12,863 nucleotides of DNA, from positions 1 through 12,863 of the forward strand of contig JAKPBL010000050.1 of assembly GCA_029778965.1 (NCBI GenBank), in the 5' to 3' direction. The DNA comes from Bacteroidota bacterium (lineage in GTDB: Bacteria; Bacteroidota; Bacteroidia; Chitinophagales; Chitinophagaceae). Within the stretch, counting starts at the first letter, position 1, and the number at the start of each line of letters is the position of its first letter. A program made the position numbers and the translations under genes. Below are positions 1-5,617 of the stretch, in pieces. Below the pieces are notes generated by a model, which saw only the letters and a list, made by a program, of their open reading frames with translations, was not told where the DNA came from and did not search any database.

Positions 1-733
1 AAATGAAACCGGCGGCAAAGCCAAGCACCACATAGAACGGAACATTGTGATAGTCGAAAGCCTCCTGCAGCCGGAAGTTGAACATGGTATCTTCCTGCAA
101 AATGATCTTGGAACAAAGGGCCCCTGTTACAGAGGCGATCATGAGGGGAATGAAATAGCTGACCACTGTTTCCGTCAGCAGCACCTCGATGGCAAAGATC
201 ATCCCCGCGATGGGGGCGTTGAACACCGCGGAAATGCCTGCGGCGGCGCCACAGGCCACGAGCAGGGTCCGTTCCCGGTACTCCATCCCGTTCAGACGCG
301 CCGTATTGGAACCGATCGCCGCACCGGTGGCTACGATGGGCGCTTCCAGGCCGGCCGATCCACCCAGGCCAACCGTTACTGCACTGGTAATGATGTGCTT
401 ATAGGTGTCTGACAGGGGAATATAGGCGGCTTTGCCCGCGATGGCACGCAACACCATTCCCACCCCTCTTTCCAGTATTCCGTTGAAAAACCGGCGAATG
501 ATAAATACGCTGAGCAACAATCCGATCGTGGGGAAAAGAAGGTACAGCAGATCAGCCTTGCCCGGCCGTTTGATCCACTCTACCAGGAAATGTACCAGGG
601 TTTTCAGCAGCACCGATGCCAGCCCGGCAATAAGTCCGGCGATTACCGCGGTATACATCATGAATTGCAACGGGTTCAGCCTTTTTTTCAGGTAGCCATT
701 ACCACGTTGGTACGCTTTCACCAAACGATTCAT
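1..733 (-). CDS. ClC-family chloride channel or Cl-/H+ antiporter, N-terminal 244 residues (3' end outside window)
   Basis: This is an inner-membrane anion channel or exchanger of the ClC family. The gene is open to the left edge, so only 244 codons are seen. Hydrophobic helices cover about residues 24-50, 61-80, 113-128, 158-184 and 191-209. The ClC signature region GGSAGLEAP lies at about 124-132. Glu130 matches the gating glutamate of the usual GxEGP motif, and the next conserved block FNAPIAG starts at about 171. The first ClC motif (GSGIP, chloride binding) is not recognisable: the equivalent stretch reads GVGMV. The GLEAP form is, from memory, common in Bacteroidota ClC proteins. The ATG at 733 is chosen because it is the first Met of the frame and a perfect TAnnTTTG box lies 4 nt upstream. 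It is 9 bp downstream of the aminotransferase gene. Whether a C-terminal CBS pair is present cannot be seen. Confidence 0.93.
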   Translation of the reverse strand, partial: MNRLVKAYQRGNGYLKKRLNPLQFMMYTAVIAGLIAGLASVLLKTLVHFLVEWIKRPGKADLLYLLFPTIGLLLSVFIIRRFFNGILERGVGMVLRAIAGKAAYIPLSDTYKHIITSAVTVGLGGSAGLEAPIVATGAAIGSNTARLNGMEYRERTLLVACGAAAGISAVFNAPIAGMIFAIEVLLTETVVSYFIPLMIASVTGALCSKIILQEDTMFNFRLQEAFDYHNVPFYVVLGFAAGFI

Positions 734-737
734 ACGT

Positions 738-745
738 CAAATTTA
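738..745 (-). promoter_or_regulatory. Candidate Bacteroidota -7 box before the ClC gene
   Basis: The minus strand reads TAAATTTG, ACGT, then ATG, a perfect match to TAnnTTTG. It overlaps the stop codon of the upstream aminotransferase gene. No good -33 TTTG is seen at 17-23 bp upstream. If used, the transcript would start at or next to the ATG. Confidence 0.4.
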
Positions 746-1894
746 CACGGCACAGAGTTGCCGGGCTGCCTTTTCAAGGGTTGATTCTTTTTTGGCGAAG
801 CAAAACCGGATAAGCCCGCTGTCGGTTTTTTGCTGGTAGAAAGCCGACAGGGGAATGGTGGCCACACCGTGCCGGCGGGTAAGCCAGGTGGCAAAAGCGG
901 CATCGTCCAGCTCGCTGATCTTGTTATAGCGGGCGCATACAAAATAACTGCCCGACGACGGCAGCAGATCGAACCGGCTGGATTGCAGCAATGAAATAAA
1001 ATAATCCCGCTTTTGCTGCATAAAAGCGCCCAGTTGCAGGTAAGCATCGCGCGTTTCGAGGTATTGCGCCAGGGCCACCTGCACCGGCGTATGGCAACTG
1101 AAACAATTGTACTGGTGAATTTTCCGGAACGGCGTCGTCATCTTTTCGGGCGCTACGGCATAGCCGATCTTCCAGCCCGTGCAGTGGTACGTTTTACCGA
1201 ATGAGAAACAAACAAACGCCCGCTCGCGCAGGGCCGGGTAACGCAATAAAGACAGGTGGGGTATGCCGTCGAAAACGAGGTGCTCGTACACTTCGTCGCT
1301 GATAATGAACAGGGGGTGCTTATGTATCAGTGCGGTGAGTGCTTCGATGTCATCGGGATGCAATACCGAGCCGGTGGGGTTATGTGGTGAGTTGATAACG
1401 ATGGCGCGGGTGCGGCTGGTGACCTGCCGTTCTACCTCGCTCCAGGGGATCCTGAATTCGCCGGTAAGCGGGATCAGCACCGGCCTTGCGCCATTCACTA
1501 TGATGTTAGGCACATATGAGTCGTAGGCAGGCTCAAAAACAATGACCTCGTCGCCCGGCTGCAATAATGTGGTGAGTGCGGTGTAAATGGCATAAGTGCC
1601 GCCGGGGGTAACGGTAATGTCTGTTACCGGGTCGGGCCGGCAACCATACAGCAGTTCGATTTTCGTGGCAATGGCCTCGCGCAGTGGCAGCCATCCCGCC
1701 ATGGGCGCATATTGGTTGTATTGTGCACGCATGGCATCGGCAACCAGGTCAGACAAGGCTGCGCTCATCGGAAAATCGGGGAATCCCTGCCCCAGGTTCA
1801 CCGCCCCTGTTTCCGCTGCCAGCGCACTCATGGTGGTGAAAATAGTGGTTCCGGCAAAGGGCAACTTGTCTGGTACTTCCGGTATTACTGTCAT
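743..1894 (-). CDS. ybdL: Methionine aminotransferase, YbdL-like (PLP fold type I)
   Basis: This cytoplasmic PLP-dependent aminotransferase is 383 aa, the usual length. It closely follows E. coli YbdL, which transfers the amino group of methionine and some other amino acids to a 2-oxo acid. Matching blocks are the GQGFPDF segment at about 35-41, YNQYAP at 59-64, SPHNPTG at 169-175 (PLP and substrate Asn), ISDEVYEH at 198-205 (Asp200 and Tyr203 contact PLP), SFGKTYH at 231-237 with Lys234 as the Schiff-base lysine, and IRFCFAKKE at 362-370 with Arg363 as the likely carboxylate-binding arginine. All expected catalytic residues are present. It starts 16 bp after the AraC gene stop and ends 9 bp before the ClC start. 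The close relative kynurenine aminotransferase/glutamine transaminase K cannot be ruled out as the real activity. The ATG at 1894 has a perfect -7 box 4 nt upstream. Confidence 0.93.
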   Translation of the reverse strand: MTVIPEVPDKLPFAGTTIFTTMSALAAETGAVNLGQGFPDFPMSAALSDLVADAMRAQYNQYAPMAGWLPLREAIATKIELLYGCRPDPVTDITVTPGGTYAIYTALTTLLQPGDEVIVFEPAYDSYVPNIIVNGARPVLIPLTGEFRIPWSEVERQVTSRTRAIVINSPHNPTGSVLHPDDIEALTALIHKHPLFIISDEVYEHLVFDGIPHLSLLRYPALRERAFVCFSFGKTYHCTGWKIGYAVAPEKMTTPFRKIHQYNCFSCHTPVQVALAQYLETRDAYLQLGAFMQQKRDYFISLLQSSRFDLLPSSGSYFVCARYNKISELDDAAFATWLTRRHGVATIPLSAFYQQKTDSGLIRFCFAKKESTLEKAARQLCAV

Positions 1895-1898
1895 CGCG

Positions 1899-1906
1899 CA
1901 AAAATA
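1899..1906 (-). promoter_or_regulatory. Candidate -7 box before the aminotransferase gene
   Basis: The minus strand reads TATTTTTG, CGCG, then ATG, a perfect TAnnTTTG match 4 nt before the start codon. It lies in the 16-bp gap after the AraC gene. No TTTG is seen at the -33 distance. It may allow ybdL-clc expression independent of the genes upstream, with a leaderless message. Confidence 0.45.
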
Positions 1907-1910
1907 GGCA

Positions 1911-2837
1911 TCAGGATGCGGAGCGGCGCGCTTGCTCGCGGTAGTCCGACGGGCTCAGGCCTACCTGGTGCCGGAAGAACTTGGCAAAATTCGAGTTGTC
2001 TTTAAAATGCAGGTAGTAAGCCACTTCGGCCACCGTCATATCGGTATTCTTCAGCAACGACTGCGCTTCGAGGATCAGCCGCTCACGCACCAGTTGCGCA
2101 GCGGTTTTACCCGTTTGCTGCTTCAGCAGGTTGCTGAGATAGGTAGGATGAAGGTGCATTTCATTGGCCACATATTTCAGGGTCAGCGCCTTGTCTTTTT
2201 TGCCTTTATTGAGCTCTATAAAATAGTTGTTCAGCGAATGCAGGAAATTGTTGAGGGTGGTTTCCCTGCCATTGCCGGGCGCCGGTGCATCGGCGACAAA
2301 CATCGCTTTGCAGTCGTACAGGAATATATTGAGGTAATGATAGAGCATTTTGAGGCGCTCGGGATGATCACTGTGCAGCAGGGAATACATCTGGTCGAGG
2401 TCGGCCAGCAGCTTTTTCGATTGCGCTTCGTTGGGCGTAACCACCACGCCGTTTTCGGTATGAAAAAAACGGAACTCCCGGAAAATATACTCACCCTGGG
2501 GGTATTGGAAAATAAAATCGGGCGAAAAGAACAGGAGGTACCCCTTCCAGTCATGCACCGATGCATACTGGCGGATGTGCCAGGGCGAAGTGAAATACAA
2601 CGCGCCTTTTTCGATTTTGTATAGCTGGTTGGAAATACTAAGGTCGAAACTGCCACCGGTCACAAGACCGATAACAAAAGCATTGAGGCGAAAGGGATTG
2701 CCCGCGTTGTCCTGGATTACATTCGGTATTTCTTCAAAGCGGCGCAGGTCAAAATGCGGTGATTGCGGTTCCAGGCTGGATGCGGCGTTTTTGAAAGATT
2801 CCACCAGATTGTCAAAATAAGTTACCTGTTTCTGCAT
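1911..2837 (-). CDS. AraC-family transcriptional regulator
   Basis: This 308-aa protein has a cupin-like N-terminal sensing half (about residues 30-130, with the segment KGALYFTSPWHIRQYAS typical of AraC ligand domains) and a C-terminal AraC DNA-binding domain with two helix-turn-helix units. The first is at about 217-245 (KYVANEMHLHPTYLSNLLKQ) and the second at about 267-303 (TVAEVAYYLHFKDNSNFAKF, ending GLSPSDYR). The second helix pair is the best conserved part of the family and is intact. The gene lies 20 bp after the Rid-family gene and 16 bp before the aminotransferase, so it probably regulates this small cluster. Effector and targets are unknown. The ATG at 2837 is preceded by a one-mismatch -7 box (TAATTTTC, minus strand 2860-2853) that overlaps the stop codon of the Rid gene. 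Confidence 0.92.
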   Translation of the reverse strand: MQKQVTYFDNLVESFKNAASSLEPQSPHFDLRRFEEIPNVIQDNAGNPFRLNAFVIGLVTGGSFDLSISNQLYKIEKGALYFTSPWHIRQYASVHDWKGYLLFFSPDFIFQYPQGEYIFREFRFFHTENGVVVTPNEAQSKKLLADLDQMYSLLHSDHPERLKMLYHYLNIFLYDCKAMFVADAPAPGNGRETTLNNFLHSLNNYFIELNKGKKDKALTLKYVANEMHLHPTYLSNLLKQQTGKTAAQLVRERLILEAQSLLKNTDMTVAEVAYYLHFKDNSNFAKFFRHQVGLSPSDYREQARRSAS

Positions 2838-2857
2838 GCGGAAAAGTCTCTTGAAAA

Positions 2858-3247
2858 TTAACTGTTAATGATTGCGGTTGCTTCTATTTCGACCAGGTAT
2901 TCGGGCCCGATAAGCGCCTTTACCTCCACCATGGTGGTACAGGGCTTAATATCGTGAAACACTTCTCCGTGTGCACGGCCATATTCTTCCCAGCGGCTTA
3001 TATCGGTTACGAACATCCTGGTGCGAACAATATCTTTGACGCCCGAACCGGCAGATTCCAGCACTTTTCCAATTTTTTCCAGTATAAACCTGGTTTGGGC
3101 ATAGGCATCGCCCACGCCGACAACCTGGTTCAGCTCGTTCAAAGCAACGGTTCCTGTTACTTCGATGATGTTTCCTACTTTAACGGCGCGGCTATACCCG
3201 ACTTTGTCCTCCCAGGGTGCGCCTGAAGAATAATTATACCTTGTCAT
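2858..3247 (-). CDS. Rid-family (YjgF/YER057c/UK114) protein lacking the RidA catalytic arginine
   Basis: The protein is 129 aa, the full length of a Rid-family subunit; these proteins form trimers with active sites between subunits. The fold markers are visible: VGNIIEVTGTVALN at about 24-37, then AGSGVKDIVRTRMFVTDI at about 66-83, and MVEVKALIGPEYLVEIEATAI near the end. In E. coli RidA, Arg105 of the segment ARSCVEV binds the imine carboxylate and is needed for 2-aminoacrylate deamination. Here the aligned segment is CTTMVEV, with Thr104 at that place. This puts the protein among the Rid subgroups not expected to act as classic imine deaminases, so the symbol ridA is not used. The ATG at 3247 is preferred over a TTG three codons upstream: it is a standard start and a near-match -7 box ends 6 nt before it. 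The AraC gene follows 20 bp downstream. Confidence 0.92.
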   Translation of the reverse strand: MTRYNYSSGAPWEDKVGYSRAVKVGNIIEVTGTVALNELNQVVGVGDAYAQTRFILEKIGKVLESAGSGVKDIVRTRMFVTDISRWEEYGRAHGEVFHDIKPCTTMVEVKALIGPEYLVEIEATAIINS

Positions 3248-3253
3248 TACGGC

Positions 3254-3261
3254 CAATTTTA
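3254..3261 (-). promoter_or_regulatory. Weak candidate -7 box before the Rid-family gene
   Basis: The minus strand reads TAAAATTG, GCCGTA, then ATG. It matches TAnnTTTG except for one base and sits 6 nt before the chosen start. No convincing -33 element was found. Confidence 0.25.
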
Positions 3262-3342
3262 TAAAAGCAGCAGAACGGTTTTGGCAGCAGGGTTATCGGT
3301 AATGACCGATGGGGTAACTACAATATTACTGGTAAAAATAGT

Positions 3343-3367
3343 ATGCCCGGCAATTTTTTGCAGGCAT
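3343..3367 (-). terminator. Possible terminator hairpin after the kdsD-manC operon
   Basis: Read on the minus strand, ATGCC pairs with GGCAT and an inner GCAA pairs with TTGC around an AAAA loop, with a small internal bulge. A run TATTTTTACC follows a few bases later. It starts about 20 bp after the manC stop codon, where a terminator would be expected. The stem is interrupted and the T run is short and displaced, so the call is tentative. A second perfect hairpin (ATCGGT, loop AATG, ACCGAT at 3295-3310) lies further along without a T run. Confidence 0.4.
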
Positions 3368-3387
3368 GACAAAAAGTTTACAGCCGG

Positions 3388-4470
3388 TTACAGAAACCGT
3401 TCGCCTTTTTTTCTTTTCACTTCAGTAACGAAATTCTTGATTTCCTGCTCTTTCGATTTCCGGCATACGAGCAGCACATCTTTGGTGTCTACCACAATAA
3501 AATCGTCGAGCCCCTGCAGCAGTACCAGCTTTTCATCGGGCACATGCACCATGCAACGGGTGGCATCGATTACGATCACATTGTTGCCGGCAACGGCGTT
3601 TTCCAGGTAATCTTTGTCGAAGTTATCATAGGCGCTGTTCCAGGTACCCAGGTCGCTCCAGCCGAATGAAGAGGGTATTACGTACACATTATCTGCTTTT
3701 TCCATCACGCCGAAATCGATCGAGATATTGGTACACTGCGGATAGATCTCCTCCAGCGCCTGCCTTTCGCCGGCTGTATTGAAGTGTTCCTTTTCGGCAT
3801 TGAACAGCTCGTGGATTTCGGGCAGGTACCGCTCAAAAGCCGACAGTATATTTTTCACCTGCCAAACGAAAATGCCTGCATTCCATAAGAATTCGCCGCT
3901 GCTTACGAAAGTTTTTGCCAGCTCCAGGTTTGGCTTTTCAGTGAAGGTTTTCACCTTGTACACGTTGTCAGATACGGCGTGCTGCTCAAACTGGATATAC
4001 CCGTAACCGGTATTGGGATGCGTAGGCTTGATGCCGAGTGTAATAAACGCGTTGTGCTTGTGAACGAAGCGGAGCGCTTCGAGGCTCACTTTTTTAAAGG
4101 CGATGTTATCGAGAATCAGGTGATCGGAAGGCGCTACCACCAGGCAGGCTTGCGGATCTTTCTGCATCAGCTTGAAAGAAATATAGGCGATGCAGGGCGC
4201 CGTGTTTTTGCGCGACGGCTCGCCGAGGATGTTTTCTGCCGGCAGGTCGGGTAATTGCTCCTGCACGATGCCGGTATATTCGTTCGACGTTACAACGAAG
4301 ATGTTTTCTTTCGGAATAAAGCCGGCATAACGCTCGTAGGTCCATTGTATCAGCGTTTTCCCTGTATTGAGGATATCGAGAAATTGCTTCGGATAGTTGG
4401 TACGGCTCATCGGCCAGAACCTGCTTCCGATTCCTCCGGCCATGATGGCAACATAGTAATGCTGGTTCAT
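3388..4470 (-). CDS. manC: Mannose-1-phosphate guanylyltransferase (GDP-mannose pyrophosphorylase)
   Basis: This cytoplasmic enzyme joins GTP and mannose-1-phosphate to make GDP-mannose, a donor for surface polysaccharides, glycoproteins and GDP-fucose. The 360-aa protein shows the nucleotidyltransferase signature GGIGSRFWPMSR at 12-23 with PKQF at 27-30. Then come EPSRKNTAPC at 84-93, PSDH at 114-117 (metal-binding Asp116), GYGYI at 145-149, FTEKP at 166-170, FLWNAGIFVW at 184-193, IDFGVMEK at 241-248 and WSDLGTW at 261-267. It has the catalytic domain and the following beta-helix but no C-terminal isomerase domain, so it is the one-function short form. Its ATG shares one base with the kdsD stop (TAATG), which implies translational coupling with kdsD. 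It ends 140 bp before the Rid-family gene. Confidence 0.95.
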   Translation of the reverse strand: MNQHYYVAIMAGGIGSRFWPMSRTNYPKQFLDILNTGKTLIQWTYERYAGFIPKENIFVVTSNEYTGIVQEQLPDLPAENILGEPSRKNTAPCIAYISFKLMQKDPQACLVVAPSDHLILDNIAFKKVSLEALRFVHKHNAFITLGIKPTHPNTGYGYIQFEQHAVSDNVYKVKTFTEKPNLELAKTFVSSGEFLWNAGIFVWQVKNILSAFERYLPEIHELFNAEKEHFNTAGERQALEEIYPQCTNISIDFGVMEKADNVYVIPSSFGWSDLGTWNSAYDNFDKDYLENAVAGNNVIVIDATRCMVHVPDEKLVLLQGLDDFIVVDTKDVLLVCRKSKEQEIKNFVTEVKRKKGERFL

Positions 4471-5438
4471 TATAAAAGACCCTCTTTGATTAAATCGTGC
4501 AAATGTAACACACCGAGGTAGTGATTGTTTTCTTCCACCACTACCAGTTGGGTAATATCATGCCTTTTTAATGTATCGAGCGCGTGTACTGCCAGTTCGT
4601 CGGGACCGGCTGTTTTCGGCGGACTGCTCATAATGGCGGCGGCATTGACTGCGGTGAGCGATGCTTCCTTTTCCAGCATGCGGCGCAGATCGCCGTCGGT
4701 AATCACGCCCAGCACTTTTTCGTCGTCGTTGCAAACCACGGTGATGCCCAACCGGCTTTTACTGATCGATATAATCACTTCCTTGAGCGGGGCGGATGGC
4801 GGCACGCGGGGCTTTTCATTGTTCACATAGAGGTCGCGCACCCGCATGTATAATTTTTTCCCCAGGTTGCCGCCCGGGTGAAATTTGGCAAAATCCTGTC
4901 CGTTAAAACCGCTGATCTCCATCAGACAAACTGCCAGCGCATCGCCCATCACCATTTGCGCCGTGGTAGAGCTGGTGGGCGCCAGGTTATTGGGGCAGGC
5001 TTCCCGGCTTACGGTTGTGTTCAGCACAAAATCAGCCTGCCTGGCGAGGAAAGACTGCAAATTGCCGACCATCGCCACCAGTTTATTGCCGAACCCTTTG
5101 ACCAGCGGAACCAGGTATTTGACTTCGGGGCTTTCCCCGCTTTTGCTGATGATCATGACCACATCGTCGCGCTGCACCATGCCCAGGTCGCCATGTATGG
5201 CATCGGCCGCATGCATATAAAGGGCCGGTGTGCCGGTAGAGTTCAGGGTGGCTACGATTTTTTGGGCTACAATGGCGCTTTTGCCTATTCCGCTTACCAC
5301 CAGGCGGCCCCGCGACAGCCGGATGGCCTCCACCGCATCGGCGAAACCCTGGTCAATGCCGGGTAAAAGGGCGGCCAGGGCATCAGCCTCCAGGCGAATG
5401 GTTTGCCGGGCAGTATCCAGTATCTGGGTGCTGTTCAT
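4470..5438 (-). CDS. kdsD: D-arabinose-5-phosphate isomerase, KpsF/GutQ type (SIS plus two CBS domains)
   Basis: The enzyme interconverts ribulose-5-phosphate and arabinose-5-phosphate, the first step towards Kdo of lipopolysaccharide. The 322-aa protein has an N-terminal SIS domain (about 30-180, with GIGKS at 50-54 and SKSGES at 98-103) and two CBS domains (about 205-260 and 268-322), the normal KdsD layout and length. The four catalytic residues known from E. coli KdsD (Lys59, Glu111, Glu152, His193) align to Lys53, Glu105, Glu146 and His187, all checked against the DNA. His187 lies in the segment FHPGGNLGKKL. The frame extends to a TTG at 5450, but the ATG at 5438 is the family-like start and has a perfect -7 box 9 nt upstream. 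It overlaps manC by one base. No kdsA, kdsB or kdsC gene is in the window. Confidence 0.94.
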   Translation of the reverse strand: MNSTQILDTARQTIRLEADALAALLPGIDQGFADAVEAIRLSRGRLVVSGIGKSAIVAQKIVATLNSTGTPALYMHAADAIHGDLGMVQRDDVVMIISKSGESPEVKYLVPLVKGFGNKLVAMVGNLQSFLARQADFVLNTTVSREACPNNLAPTSSTTAQMVMGDALAVCLMEISGFNGQDFAKFHPGGNLGKKLYMRVRDLYVNNEKPRVPPSAPLKEVIISISKSRLGITVVCNDDEKVLGVITDGDLRRMLEKEASLTAVNAAAIMSSPPKTAGPDELAVHALDTLKRHDITQLVVVEENNHYLGVLHLHDLIKEGLL

Positions 5439-5617
5439 GTTGACCGGCAAAGCTAACTTTAAAAGCTATATTAACAGTCCGGAAGTGAGAGAACGCCGGT
5501 TTTTGAGTAAATTCGCCGTCCGCCAAAAAAAGCGGATGACCGGTTTCTGTCTCCGGATCGTTCTTTTTTGGTACCTTAAAAGGGATTGCTTGTACGTGCG
5601 TCAGAAAATATGTCTCC
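5439..5617. other. Divergent intergenic region between kdsD and recQ
   Basis: This 179-bp stretch contains no gene. It must hold the promoters of the kdsD-manC operon (minus) and recQ (plus). For recQ only a weak pair is visible: TTTG at 5567-5570 and TACGTGCG at 5593-5600, 22 bp apart, with the -7 box matching poorly. No strong operator-like palindrome was noticed. Confidence 0.5.
5448..5455 (-). promoter_or_regulatory. Candidate -7 box of the kdsD-manC operon
   Basis: The minus strand reads TAGCTTTG, CCGGTCAAC, then ATG, a perfect TAnnTTTG match. A partial -33 element (CTG) lies about 19 bp upstream. A second similar box, TAGCTTTT, is at minus-strand 5468-5461. The transcript leader would be only a few bases long. 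Confidence 0.45.

Noticed and set aside
1932..2624. 230-codon plus-strand frame opposite the AraC gene
   Set aside because: It lies fully antisense to a clear AraC-family gene and shows no recognisable domain; long antisense frames are common in GC-rich DNA.
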